A DNA stretch of 64,000 nucleotides, from contig NZ_PGOI01000007.1 in assembly GCF_002794355.1 (NCBI RefSeq), positions 496,001-560,000 on the forward strand, read 5' to 3'. The notes beneath the pieces are model-generated. The model was not told the origin of the DNA, searched no databases, and was given only the letters and a program-made list of their open reading frames with translations. The DNA is from Pseudorhodobacter sp. MZDSW-24AT (GTDB lineage Bacteria; Pseudomonadota; Alphaproteobacteria; Rhodobacterales; Rhodobacteraceae). This document shows positions 1 through 8,136 of this stretch, in pieces. Made by a program: the position numbers and the translations under genes. The first letter of the stretch is position 1. Each line of letters opens with the position of its first letter.

Positions 1-1248
1 TTCAGCCAGAAAGCTGTCCAGTGCCGGCCAGAGCCGTATCGCTTGATCTATCATTACGTCACTCCCGCGTTGATAGAGGCCAGCTTGGACCATCATTTCC
101 GAACGCTCCCAAGCAGCAATCACACTCCGGGCGCGCGTGATCAACGTTTTTTCTTCTTCGCTGGCCGCCACGGGCAGGCTGCGTGAAACAGACCGCAACA
201 GATCAATCGCTGGGAATCTGCCCCGCTCCGCAATCTGGCGCTCCAGAACAACGTGGCCGTCCAAGACACCTCGCAGGATATCGGCAACAGGTTCTTCCAT
301 ATTGGACCCTGCGACCAGGACCGTGAAGATGGCGGTGATATCGCCTTGCCCATCACCTCCTGGCCCTGCCCGCTCGGCCAAAGCCATGATGGCGTGTTGC
401 AGCGAGGGGGGGTATCCATGCAAACTTGGTGGCTCCCCCGCCGCCAGCGCTATCTCTCGATGCGCCTCGGCAAAGCGTGTGACGCTGTCGAGGAGCAAAA
501 GCACATGCTTGCCCTTATCTCGGAAATGTTCTGCAACCGTCATGGCCGTCAGGGCGCATCTGCGGCGAAGCGCCGGAGATTGGTCCGAGGTTGCGGCCAC
601 CACAACACTGCGCATCATACCGTCGAGGCCAAGCACATCATCCGTGAAGTCACGCAGCTCGCGGCCACGCTCCCCCACCAAAGCGATCACCACAACATCC
701 GCAGAAAGCGCGCGCGCGAAATTGCCAAGCAAACTGGATTTGCCGACACCCGATCCGGCAAACAATCCAATCCTTTGTCCGCGCACAATCGGCAACATGG
801 TGTCGAAAACCGCCTTCCCCGTGCAAAGCCGTTCCCCCAGGCGACGGCGGCGACCCGGCGCGGGTGGCGCGGCCAGCAAGCTGCGCGTTTCTGCCCCCAA
901 GAACAAAGGCCTGCCATCCAATGGGCTTCCGTGCGGGTCAATCACGCGGCCGACCCAGCTTTCATCCGGGGCGAGCCTTGACGGACCTTGCAGCGCCACC
1001 TCAGCCCCAATGGAAAGACCGTCCATTCCTTGGTCAGGCAGGACGGTCACATTTTTTGCCTCGATGCCGATAATCTCTCCTGCCCCCCCAAACCCCGTTC
1101 CGATTCTCACCCGATCCCCCAGGGCCGCCACGTGCTGCAATCCGCGCACAGAAACTGTGCCCCCGCCGGCGCTTTGAACCCGCCCGATGGGGAGGGAGAG
1201 CCCGACCTGTGCGAGCTGCTGGGCTAACGGCGCAAATATTCCCGCCAC
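1..1248 (-). CDS. fliI: Flagellum-specific ATPase FliI (3' end cut by window)
   Basis: FliI is the ATPase of the flagellar type III export apparatus; it hexamerises at the cytoplasmic face and helps unfold or deliver export substrates. The frame is open from a GTG at 1248 to the window edge, giving 416 codons, close to the usual 430-440, so only the extreme C-terminus is missing. I read a Walker A motif GLFAGSGVGKSS around residues 160-171, the F1-like VIALVGERGR segment near 190 and a Walker B LLLLDSVTRF near 250. The start is supported by an AAGGAG Shine-Dalgarno sequence just upstream. The gene is divergent from flgB, and the ATPase sits apart from the other export genes at 6281-10208. Identification is firm. 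Confidence 0.95.
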   Translation of the reverse strand, partial: MAGIFAPLAQQLAQVGLSLPIGRVQSAGGGTVSVRGLQHVAALGDRVRIGTGFGGAGEIIGIEAKNVTVLPDQGMDGLSIGAEVALQGPSRLAPDESWVGRVIDPHGSPLDGRPLFLGAETRSLLAAPPAPGRRRRLGERLCTGKAVFDTMLPIVRGQRIGLFAGSGVGKSSLLGNFARALSADVVVIALVGERGRELRDFTDDVLGLDGMMRSVVVAATSDQSPALRRRCALTAMTVAEHFRDKGKHVLLLLDSVTRFAEAHREIALAAGEPPSLHGYPPSLQHAIMALAERAGPGGDGQGDITAIFTVLVAGSNMEEPVADILRGVLDGHVVLERQIAERGRFPAIDLLRSVSRSLPVAASEEEKTLITRARSVIAAWERSEMMVQAGLYQRGSDVMIDQAIRLWPALDSFLAE

Positions 1249-1332
1249 AGAATTCTCCTTTTGTTCGCTGATCACGGTTTTTAAACGAATCACCCCTAAA
1301 AACTGGTGAAGCAAATCGAGGGAGAAGCCCCG
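1249..1332. promoter_or_regulatory. Divergent fliI / flgB control region
   Basis: These 84 bases separate fliI from the flgB operon and must hold promoters for both directions. The region contains an AT-rich block around 1277-1304. I could not find a clear sigma-54 site, sigma-28 site or full CtrA box (TTAA-N7-TTAA), so the flagellar regulator cannot be named from the sequence. Confidence 0.4.
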
Positions 1333-1713
1333 ATGTTTGAAAAACTCGAACTCACCAGAATGGCGCAGGCACTTGCATCCTACTCCGGCACCCGCGTCGA
1401 GACGGTGGCGCGCAACATTGCCAACGCGGACACGCCGGGGTATCGGGCAATGGATATGCCCGCCTTTGGAAGCATCGTCGAAGACTCAGCGTTCGCGCTC
1501 CGCGCGACGCGCGCAAATCACTTAACGTCGCAATCGTTCCGCATGCCTCAGGCCAAACCGTCCGGTTCGGACATGGCGCCAAATGGCAATGATGTCTCTT
1601 TGGATGCGCAAATGCGCCAGGCGATGGAAGCGCGTCAAAGCCATGAAATGGCCTTGGCGATCTACCGCAGCACTTCGGCGATCATCCGGACCTCGCTTGG
1701 TCGCAACAGCTGA
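1333..1713 (+). CDS. flgB: Flagellar basal-body rod protein FlgB
   Basis: FlgB forms part of the proximal rod that joins the MS ring to the distal rod; it is exported by the flagellar type III system. The 126-residue product is the normal length. It shows the rod-family N-terminal signature RNIANADTPGYRAMD around residues 28-42 and a C-terminal helical segment suited to coiled-coil assembly. I chose ATG 1333 because GAGGGAG lies 8 bases upstream; an in-frame GTG at 1306 would add nine residues not typical of FlgB. It is the first gene of a tightly packed operon, followed 10 bases later by flgC. Confidence 0.95.
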   Translation: MFEKLELTRMAQALASYSGTRVETVARNIANADTPGYRAMDMPAFGSIVEDSAFALRATRANHLTSQSFRMPQAKPSGSDMAPNGNDVSLDAQMRQAMEARQSHEMALAIYRSTSAIIRTSLGRNS

Positions 1714-1723
1714 AAGTGAAAAC

Positions 1724-2104
1724 ATGACAGATCTTTTGCAGGCATTGTCGCTCTCCGCTTCTGGCATGGAGGCACAAGCGAGGCGGCTCCGGCATGTGTC
1801 GGAAAACATCGCCAATGCCGACACGCCCGGATACCGCCGCAAGGTCATTTCCTTTGCACCAGATAGGGAGACTGGGGCGGTCTCCGTAAGTCCGGTTCGT
1901 CTGGACCAAAGCACTTTGCCCCGCATTTACGAACCCAGCCATCCGTTGGCGGATACGACCGGTCACTATGATGGATCGAACGTCGATCTGGTGATCGAAA
2001 TTGCAGACGCGCGCGAAGCGCAGCGCAGCTATGAGGCGAACCTCAGACTGTTCGATCAGGCGCGGCAGATGACGCAAAGCCTGTTCGATCTCATTCGTCG
2101 ATAG
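1724..2104 (+). CDS. flgC: Flagellar basal-body rod protein FlgC
   Basis: FlgC is a second proximal rod subunit. The 126-residue product begins MTDLLQALSLSASGMEAQ and has the rod signature ENIANADTPGYRRK near residues 25-38. The C-terminus, with YEANLRLFDQARQM, matches the conserved FlgC tail that packs in the rod. FlgC proteins are usually about 130-140 residues, so this is at the short end but complete. It lies 10 bases after flgB and 10 bases before fliE, consistent with one transcript. Confidence 0.95.
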   Translation: MTDLLQALSLSASGMEAQARRLRHVSENIANADTPGYRRKVISFAPDRETGAVSVSPVRLDQSTLPRIYEPSHPLADTTGHYDGSNVDLVIEIADAREAQRSYEANLRLFDQARQMTQSLFDLIRR

Positions 2105-2114
2105 GAGATCCAGA

Positions 2115-2405
2115 ATGGATATCAAGAAAACGATGGCCGCACAGGCCTACATGCAAATCCGTTCGGCAGCGGCTCCCGAGCCGTTGCCGAACGCCTCCGA
2201 AGAGGGGGCCGCACGGTTTCTGGAAAGCTTTGCGCACACCTTGTCGCGCGCGGAAGATGTCGCGAAGGCGGCCATGACCGGAAATGCAGACCCACATGCT
2301 TTGGTAGAGGCCTTGGCATCCTCCCAATCGGCCGTGGACACCGTGGTCACGGTGCGCGACCGGGTGGTGGAGGCATACCAAGAAATCCTCCGGATGCCCG
2401 TGTGA
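2115..2405 (+). CDS. fliE: Flagellar hook-basal body protein FliE
   Basis: FliE is the adaptor between the MS ring/export gate and the rod. The 96-residue product is of normal size. The C-terminal half, SSQSAVDTVVTVRDRVVEAYQEILRM, is the recognisable FliE tail (it falls around residues 68-94) with its amphipathic helix. A GGAGAT ribosome site precedes ATG 2115. The stop overlaps a possible GTG start of fliQ by four bases, so translation of the two is probably coupled. Confidence 0.92.
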   Translation: MDIKKTMAAQAYMQIRSAAAPEPLPNASEEGAARFLESFAHTLSRAEDVAKAAMTGNADPHALVEALASSQSAVDTVVTVRDRVVEAYQEILRMPV

Positions 2406-2413
2406 TCCCCGCG

Positions 2414-2680
2414 ATGACCGAAGCAGAAATCTTTGACATCTTACGCCAAGGTTTGTGGATTGCGGTGAAGATCTCAGCTCCGTTGCTCCTTGTCGCCCTT
2501 GTCGCAGGTGTGGTGGTGGGGCTTTTTCAGGCACTCACCTCTGTTCAGGAAATGACGCTGACCTTTGTGCCCAAAGTCGGCGCCATGCTGATCGTGTTCT
2601 GGGCCTCGATGAGCTTCATGACGGCAACGCTCGTCACTTTTTTCGTCGAAGCCATCATCCCAACAATCGAAGGGAGCTGA
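2414..2680 (+). CDS. fliQ: Flagellar export gate protein FliQ
   Basis: FliQ is a small membrane subunit of the type III export gate together with FliP and FliR. The protein has two strongly hydrophobic segments, about residues 14-36 and 52-74, as expected for the family, and begins MTEAEIFDILRQGLWIAVK, the usual FliQ opening. I set the start at ATG 2414. A GTG at 2402, overlapping the fliE stop as GTGA, would add four residues and cannot be excluded. The fliP and fliR partners are not adjacent here: fliR is at 7375 on the other strand and fliP is outside the window. Confidence 0.92.
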   Translation: MTEAEIFDILRQGLWIAVKISAPLLLVALVAGVVVGLFQALTSVQEMTLTFVPKVGAMLIVFWASMSFMTATLVTFFVEAIIPTIEGS

Positions 2681-2682
2681 TT

Positions 2683-3393
2683 ATGGAAACTTCAGGCTAT
2701 ACAACGCTGGCCCGGCAATCCGGCCTAGTCCGAGAAATGCAGGTGATCGCGAACAACATCGCCAACCTGTCGACAGTGGGCTTTCGGCGTGAAGGCATTG
2801 TCTATTCGGAATACATCGCACGACTGGATAATGCACCTTCCCTTTCCATGGCGCATGGCAATGCGCGCAACATCGACTTGGCCCAAGCCGGGCTGTCGCA
2901 AACCGGCGGCAGATTTGATCTGGCACTTCAAGGTGAAGGTTTCTTTCTGGTCGCCACACCAGAAGGCGAAAGATTGACAAGGGCCGGCGCGTTTTCGCCC
3001 TCGGGTGAAGGCTTGCTCGTCACGCCGGACGGGCACGCTTTGCTCGACGCAGGCGGCGCTCCGGTGCCGGCTCCGTTTGGCGCAAGATCGGTGTCAATTG
3101 CCTCCGATGGCACCCTCTCCGCCGATGGCCAGCCGATCGCCCAGATTGGTGTTTGGCGTCCCACCGACCCTCTGACGCTTCAACATGAAAGTGGCACAGT
3201 TTTTGCTGCCAAGGATGTTGAGCCTGTCAAAGATGCCGTGATCCGGCAAGGCTTTCTTGAAGACAGCAATGTGCAGCCTGTCTTTGAAATCTCACGAATG
3301 ATCGAGGTGCAGCGCACTTATGAACTCGGACAAAAGTTCCTTGATGCAGAGGATGATCGCCAACGCACCGTCATTCAGACTCTCGGCCGATAG
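2683..3393 (+). CDS. flgF: Flagellar basal-body rod protein FlgF
   Basis: FlgF is a distal-side rod subunit. The 236-residue product starts METSGYTTLARQSGLVREMQ and carries the rod/hook N-terminal signature NNIANLSTVGFRR near residues 24-36. A central FlgG/FlgF-type beta domain includes DLALQGEGFFLV around 81-92, and the C-terminal ISRMIEVQRTYELGQKF motif closes the protein. ATG 2683 follows AGGGAG by 6 bases and lies two bases after the fliQ stop. It precedes its paralogue flgG by 9 bases. Length and motifs are all normal. Confidence 0.95.
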   Translation: METSGYTTLARQSGLVREMQVIANNIANLSTVGFRREGIVYSEYIARLDNAPSLSMAHGNARNIDLAQAGLSQTGGRFDLALQGEGFFLVATPEGERLTRAGAFSPSGEGLLVTPDGHALLDAGGAPVPAPFGARSVSIASDGTLSADGQPIAQIGVWRPTDPLTLQHESGTVFAAKDVEPVKDAVIRQGFLEDSNVQPVFEISRMIEVQRTYELGQKFLDAEDDRQRTVIQTLGR

Positions 3394-3402
3394 GAGCAAC
3401 CG

Positions 3403-4188
3403 ATGAAAGCCTTGCAAATCGCCGCAACTGGAATGGCCGCTCAGCAGATGCGCGTCGATGTGGTCGCCAACAACCTCGCGAATATGTCGACCACGGGCTA
3501 TAACGCCCGGCGCGCTGATTTTGCGGATCTGCACTATCAGCAGCTGGCGCGACCGGGTGCACTGTCGGCCAATGATGGGACCATGTTGCCAACGGGCGTT
3601 CAGATCGGTCTTGGCGTGCGTCCTGCTGCCGTCTCTGTGATCTTGTCGCAAGGATCGCTGACCCAAACAGGAGGGGATCTGGATCTTGCAATTGAAGGCC
3701 AAGGCTACCTTGAGGTGACGTTGCCCGGTGGAAGTGCCGCCTACACGCGCGACGGCGCCCTGAAGCGCACAGGCGAAGGATTGATCGTGGATTCTCAGGG
3801 AAATCCTGTTTCTCCGGGGATCACCATCCCTTCCGATGCGCGGGCGCTCTCCATCACGGCAGGGGGCGATGTCTACGCCTATTTCGCCGATAGGGTCGAG
3901 CCAGAGCTCTTGGGGACCCTTTCCATGGCTGGATTTGCCAACGAAAAGGGGCTTGAGGCCATGGGTTCGAACCTCTTTGTTGAAACAGAAGCCTCAGGCC
4001 CCCCGCTTCAGGCCACTCCCGGCCAGAACGGCCTTGGGACATTGCGGCAAGGCTATCTGGAAGAAAGCTCGGTCGATGCGGTGCGCGAAGTGACTGAATT
4101 GATCAAGGCGCAACGAGGCTATGAACTGAACGCCAAGGTCATCACTGCGGCCGATCAGATGCTTTCCGCCACCACCCAGGTGCGCTGA
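3403..4188 (+). CDS. flgG: Distal rod protein FlgG
   Basis: FlgG builds the distal rod of the flagellar drive shaft that passes through the P and L rings. The 261-residue product has the classic length and begins MKALQIAATGMAAQQMRVD, followed by the signature NNLANMSTTGYNARRADF near residues 26-43. The C-terminal conserved stretch VTELIKAQRGYELNAKVI is also present. A TAGGAGC ribosome site lies upstream. Its TGA stop shares one base with the ATG of flgA, so the two are translationally coupled. Confidence 0.97.
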   Translation: MKALQIAATGMAAQQMRVDVVANNLANMSTTGYNARRADFADLHYQQLARPGALSANDGTMLPTGVQIGLGVRPAAVSVILSQGSLTQTGGDLDLAIEGQGYLEVTLPGGSAAYTRDGALKRTGEGLIVDSQGNPVSPGITIPSDARALSITAGGDVYAYFADRVEPELLGTLSMAGFANEKGLEAMGSNLFVETEASGPPLQATPGQNGLGTLRQGYLEESSVDAVREVTELIKAQRGYELNAKVITAADQMLSATTQVR

Positions 4189-4610
4189 TGCGGTGGGGGG
4201 TGCTTTTTTGCTTGCTGCCTTTGCCGGCGTTTGCCGACGCGGTGGTGACAAACCGGATTGTCAAAGCCGGTCAGGTGATCACCGCTGCCGATCTCTCAAC
4301 CGTTGAAGCCCTGATCCCCGAAGCGGAGACGGACCTTTTGCAGATCGTAGGGCAAGAGGCACGCGTTGCGCTTTATCCCGGCAGGCCAATACGAAAAGGC
4401 CAAGTGGGGCCGCCGGCAGTCATCAAGCGAAACCAGGTCGTCTCGCTCACCTACATCATCGAAACGCTTTTCATCCAAACAGAGGGCCGCGCCCTCGCGC
4501 AAGGCGCGGTTGGAGATGTGATCCCCATCATCAACCTCATGTCACGCAAGACGGTTCAAGGACGGGTCCAACCTGATGGAACCGTGAGCGTCAGTCGGAC
4601 GGAAGGCTGA
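4188..4610 (+). CDS. flgA: Flagellar P-ring assembly chaperone FlgA
   Basis: FlgA is a periplasmic chaperone for P-ring (FlgI) assembly. The product has 140 residues with a Sec signal peptide over about residues 1-16 ending in PAFA. The mature part begins with an SAF-type domain (GQVITAADL, then RPIRKGQVGPP). This is the short, SAF-only form common in alphaproteobacteria rather than the longer enterobacterial version. The gene overlaps flgG by one base. The P-ring gene flgI that it should serve is not in this window. Confidence 0.9.
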   Translation: MRWGVLFCLLPLPAFADAVVTNRIVKAGQVITAADLSTVEALIPEAETDLLQIVGQEARVALYPGRPIRKGQVGPPAVIKRNQVVSLTYIIETLFIQTEGRALAQGAVGDVIPIINLMSRKTVQGRVQPDGTVSVSRTEG

Positions 4611-4614
4611 GAAA

Positions 4615-5340
4615 ATGATCAAATCTGTGCTTTTCGCGGCCTTGATAGGCATGGCTGGCTGTTCTTCGTTGGATCAGGTGGGGAAGACGCCCGACTTTTC
4701 GGGGCTTGAGGGCACTTACCAACACCACGCGATGTATTCGAACGCGTTGCCGGAACAGGGCGACCCAAACGCCGCAACCGACGCCGCCTCGCTCTGGACC
4801 GCAAGCCGCGCCTCCCTGCTGGGGGATCGGCGTGCCGGCACCCGGGGCGACATCTTGACGGTGGTGATTGAAATCGACGACAGCGCAGAAATTTCAAATT
4901 CCACCGCGCGGAGCAGGTCGGGGAACCAGTCCATGGGCATCCCACATCTCTTGGGGCTGCCGCAGCGCCTGGACGACAGGTTGCCTGAAGGCACATCGAT
5001 GGCAAATGCCGTCAGCACCAACTCTTCGTCCATCTTTTCGGGCGATGGTTCGGTATCGCGCAACGAAAAACTCACGCTCCGGGTTGCCGCGACGGTGGTC
5101 GAAAAGCTGCCCAACGGGGTGCTGCGCATTGAAGGGCAGCAGGAGGTTAGAGTGAACTTCGAACTGCGCGAACTCATTGTAACGGGCTATGTGCGGCCAG
5201 CCGATATCTCGCGCACCAATGAAGTGACCTATGACAAGATTGCAGGCGCCCGCATCGCCTATGGCGGCAGAGGTCAGATCTCTGATGTGCAGCAGCCGCG
5301 TTACGGACAGCAGGTCACAGATCTGATCCTGCCCTTCTAA
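4615..5340 (+). CDS. flgH: Flagellar L-ring protein FlgH
   Basis: FlgH forms the outer-membrane L ring around the flagellar rod. The 241-residue product is a lipoprotein: its signal peptide ends with the lipobox MAGC, giving a lipidated Cys16. The family core is visible as RRAGTRGDILTVVIEI (about residues 63-80) and the conserved C-terminal region ITGYVRP-like VTGYVRPADIS, then YGGRGQISD. It lies 4 bases after flgA and 9 bases before fliL. Length is normal for FlgH. Confidence 0.95.
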   Translation: MIKSVLFAALIGMAGCSSLDQVGKTPDFSGLEGTYQHHAMYSNALPEQGDPNAATDAASLWTASRASLLGDRRAGTRGDILTVVIEIDDSAEISNSTARSRSGNQSMGIPHLLGLPQRLDDRLPEGTSMANAVSTNSSSIFSGDGSVSRNEKLTLRVAATVVEKLPNGVLRIEGQQEVRVNFELRELIVTGYVRPADISRTNEVTYDKIAGARIAYGGRGQISDVQQPRYGQQVTDLILPF

Positions 5341-5349
5341 GGAGGCGCA

Positions 5350-5826
5350 ATGCGCAAAATTCTTCCCCTTGTCTTGATGCTCTTGGGTTTGGGCGCCGGT
5401 GTCGCAGCTGGTTCGTTCCTGCGTCCGATCCCAGAAGACGCGGGCAAAACAGATGCTGTGCCAGAAGAGGGAGAAGCGGCGGTTTCACAAGACAGCGAAC
5501 CGATTTCGGAGTTCGTGAAGCTGACAAATCAGTTTGTCGTCCCTGTGGTTGAAGAAGGCCGCATCGCCTCCTTGGTGATTGTTTCCTTGAGCCTTGAGAT
5601 CACCGTGGGATCCGCAGAAAAGGTTTATGCGCAAGAGCCCAAATTGCGGGATCAGATGCTGCAGATGCTCTTCGATCATGCCAATGTCGGAGGATTTAGG
5701 GGCTCATTTACCGATGCAGACAATCTGGTGACCCTGCGCGCTGGATTGCGTGAGATTGCAAAGGGAATTCTCGGGGATTTGGTCATCAATGTTTTGATCA
5801 CCGACATCATTCGGCAAGACAGCTAA
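5350..5826 (+). CDS. fliL: Flagellar basal body-associated protein FliL
   Basis: FliL is a single-pass inner-membrane protein that sits around the stator units and supports motor torque or stator function. The 158-residue product has one N-terminal membrane helix at about residues 4-22 and a periplasmic domain (SEFVKLTNQFVVPVV onward) of the FliL family. A GGAGG ribosome site lies directly before ATG 5350. It is the last gene of the flgB operon; no motor genes follow, and the next gene is on the opposite strand. Confidence 0.88.
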   Translation: MRKILPLVLMLLGLGAGVAAGSFLRPIPEDAGKTDAVPEEGEAAVSQDSEPISEFVKLTNQFVVPVVEEGRIASLVIVSLSLEITVGSAEKVYAQEPKLRDQMLQMLFDHANVGGFRGSFTDADNLVTLRAGLREIAKGILGDLVINVLITDIIRQDS

Positions 5827-5842
5827 GCGCCCCACCGGGCGC
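5827..5842 (+). terminator. Possible stem-loop after fliL
   Basis: Immediately after the fliL stop there is a GCGCCC-CACC-GGGCGC hairpin. It has no following T-run, so it would be a weak or Rho-assisted terminator, or simply an mRNA end-protecting stem. Its position at the end of the flgB operon supports a 3'-end role. Confidence 0.35.
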
Positions 5843-5954
5843 CACCTTGCTCAGCTTGGTTTGGCTGCGGCAGAAAAGCAGGTTTCACCTTTCCACGAAG
5901 GCAAACACATGCTGTGGGCTTTTGGCCGACACACGCAGCATAGCGCCTCAGTTG

Positions 5955-6281
5955 TCAGCGCCTGCGGCCAAGCGTCTTCAAGACCTCCGCCCGACCAAAG
6001 GACCGCTGCGCTTCTTGCCTCGCACTGTTCCAGCGGAGCAGGTCATCTGCCAGTTGTTGATTGAGCAGAATGCGTCGGTTCATTGCCCAGGAGTTGTATC
6101 GGTCCACGACCTCACGACAAACCTTGGGATCGCGGTCGGCCAAGGCGCTTGTTTTGTCGAGTACCAGAAGATCTTGCTCGGTTTTCGCCTTCTGCGCAGT
6201 AGCCACCCGAAAGCGAGACAGGTCTCGCTCGTGAAGAAGAAGAGCAAGCCGTTTGATCTGTTCTTTTTGGTCTGACCGCAT
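5955..6281 (-). CDS. Small charged coiled-coil protein coupled to flhB (FliJ-like?)
   Basis: The product has 108 residues, is highly charged, and is predicted helical throughout, with heptad-like stretches such as IKRLALLLHERDLSRFR and later LLNQQLADDLLRWNSARQEA. It has no signal peptide or membrane segment. Its ATG overlaps the flhB stop as ATGA, so it is the last gene of the flhA-fliR-flhB operon. I do not recognise the family with certainty. Size, coiled-coil character and position suggest an export chaperone or escort of the FliJ type, which otherwise is missing beside fliI here. That role is inferred only. Confidence 0.6.
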   Translation of the reverse strand: MRSDQKEQIKRLALLLHERDLSRFRVATAQKAKTEQDLLVLDKTSALADRDPKVCREVVDRYNSWAMNRRILLNQQLADDLLRWNSARQEAQRSFGRAEVLKTLGRRR

Positions 6282-7369
6282 CAGATCTGACGCTCCTTTG
6301 CATGTTTTCGCATTGTCTCAGCAAAGCGGATCGCGGCCGCCACAGCGCGATAGTGATCGCGTGGAATGGGCCGGCCGACCTCAACCGTGGCGAACAACGA
6401 CCTTGCCGTCGCCGGATCTGAATGCAGGGGGACGCCGTGCGCAACAGCGACTTCCCTGATCCGACGCGCCATGGCATCTGCACCCTTTGCAACCACGACC
6501 GGTGCTGTTCGCGTCCCGCGCGCCCAGTGCAAAGCCACGGCGTAGTGGGTTGGATTGACAATCACCACGCTTGCCTTTGCAACCTCTGCCGACATCTGGT
6601 TCATCGCGATGTCCTGTGCCCTTTGGCGCCTTTGCGATTTGGTGTTCAGATCACCCTCATTTTCCTTGATTTCATCCATCATCTCTTCCCGCGACATGCG
6701 GTTGCGCTGTGCATGCGCATGTCGCTGCCAAAGAAGATCAGTCGCACCAATCACAAGGGTAATGAGGATCACAATCACCAGGAAGGTTCCGAGAAGCCAG
6801 AACAGATAGACAAGGGATTGGCGAGGATCGAGCGACGCTGTCGCCAATATGCCGTTAAGATGTTTCATCACAAACAGGCCAAGGGCGACAGAGACGATGC
6901 AAAGCTTGACCACAGTCTTTAAGAACTCAACCAGGCCTTCCCGCCCGAATTTCGATTTCGCGTTCGACCACGGCGAAATCCGAGAGAGTTTGGGGGACAG
7001 CTTTTGAGGCACGAACACAAAAGCGCGCTGGGCGAAGATTGCCAGAATGGCAGCGCAGGCCGGGATCAAAAGAATCAATATCAACGGCGAAATGGCATTA
7101 TGTAGCACGGCGCCAAAAACACTGCGGCCAGAAGAGGCTGCCAAGGCTGCAAGTTCTGGCGCTTGGGCGATGAACGCCTTGCCTGCTGTGGCTGCCGTGT
7201 CGACCCCTTGCAGCCCAGCCACTCCAGCCAGAAAGAGCCCGCCGTAGGCCGCCGCCGCAATCAGTTCCGTCGACTTTGGAACGTCGCCTTGCCGCCGCGC
7301 ATCCATCAGTTTCTTCTCGCTGGGCGCGTGTTCCTTGTCTTCTGATTTCTGGTCTTCGGAGCGCGACAT
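6281..7369 (-). CDS. flhB: Flagellar export switch protein FlhB
   Basis: FlhB is the membrane protein of the flagellar type III gate that switches export from rod/hook to filament substrates by autocleavage. The 362-residue product has the normal cytosolic start (APSEKKLMDARRQGDVPKS), four hydrophobic segments in the first two thirds, and the autocleavage motif NPTH at residues 272-275. I set the start at ATG 7369, giving MSRSEDQKSEDK; a longer open frame runs upstream into fliR but lacks FlhB character. The gene follows fliR by 5 bases. Confidence 0.96.
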   Translation of the reverse strand: MSRSEDQKSEDKEHAPSEKKLMDARRQGDVPKSTELIAAAAYGGLFLAGVAGLQGVDTAATAGKAFIAQAPELAALAASSGRSVFGAVLHNAISPLILILLIPACAAILAIFAQRAFVFVPQKLSPKLSRISPWSNAKSKFGREGLVEFLKTVVKLCIVSVALGLFVMKHLNGILATASLDPRQSLVYLFWLLGTFLVIVILITLVIGATDLLWQRHAHAQRNRMSREEMMDEIKENEGDLNTKSQRRQRAQDIAMNQMSAEVAKASVVIVNPTHYAVALHWARGTRTAPVVVAKGADAMARRIREVAVAHGVPLHSDPATARSLFATVEVGRPIPRDHYRAVAAAIRFAETMRKHAKERQI

Positions 7370-7374
7370 CTGAT

Positions 7375-8136
7375 TTAAGGAAGAGGCGCGGCGAGAAAGC
7401 GGTTCAAAGCCTGCAGCCAGACCATGAGCGCCAGCGGGGTAGACAGGGCGATCAGGGTCAAGCCACCGAGGCTGAGGGCAGGCGCCCCAATGAACATGAC
7501 CATCAGCTGGGGCATGGCACGATTGATGACGCCCAAGGCCAGATTGTAGATCAGAGATGCAATCGCGCATGGCATCGCAATCATGAAGGCAAGCGAAAAG
7601 CTATGCGCGACCTGCAAGACTCCCCAGTTCACGATCATGTCTGACGTAGGCCACTGTCCTGCGGGAAGAAGTTGGTAACCAAGGATCAAGTAGTCGAAAA
7701 CCCGAAGGTGAAGCCCGGACGTCACCGCAAGCGCCAAGCCTGTCATCACCAGAACTTTGGATACAGCTGGCTGCGCATCTGCGCCTGCGGGAAAAAGCTG
7801 TGTCAAAGACGTCGCATTTGCGGCGATCGTGCCTGCCGTCACAAGCGCGAGCACGAACAAGCGGATCATCAATCCCAAAACAAGGCCGATCAAAACCTCT
7901 GGTGCGAAGCCCGCGACGAGCGGCACGTCGACCATCTCAGGCTGTGCAACCGGAAAGAGTGCCGCGGAGAACATCAGGGCAAGCACCAATCGGATCCGGG
8001 CTGGCACACTCGTTTCACCAAAGGCGGGCAGTGTTGCCATGACCGCGCCGACGCGAAGAAACACAAGTGCAGCGGCCTCGGCCTGCTCGGCCGCCAAGGG
8101 GTGATACGACATCATCAGCGCCAGAAGCTCGTTCAC
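7375..8136 (-). CDS. fliR: Flagellar export gate protein FliR
   Basis: FliR is a membrane subunit of the flagellar export gate, assembled with FliP and FliQ. The 253-residue product is very hydrophobic, with about six membrane segments. It shows family features such as LVFLRVGAVMATLPAFGE near residues 24-41, the conserved PARIRLVLAL segment, and a C-terminal TLIALSTPLAL. Its start overlaps the flhA stop by four bases (ATGA). The order flhA-fliR-flhB is common in alphaproteobacteria. Confidence 0.95.
   Translation of the reverse strand: MNELLALMMSYHPLAAEQAEAAALVFLRVGAVMATLPAFGETSVPARIRLVLALMFSAALFPVAQPEMVDVPLVAGFAPEVLIGLVLGLMIRLFVLALVTAGTIAANATSLTQLFPAGADAQPAVSKVLVMTGLALAVTSGLHLRVFDYLILGYQLLPAGQWPTSDMIVNWGVLQVAHSFSLAFMIAMPCAIASLIYNLALGVINRAMPQLMVMFIGAPALSLGGLTLIALSTPLALMVWLQALNRFLAAPLP

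Noticed and set aside
1249-1332. CtrA, sigma-54 or sigma-28 site before flgB
   Set aside because: The TTAA at 1281 has no partner at the right spacing, and neither GG-N10-GC nor the sigma-28 pattern is present. No regulator is assigned.
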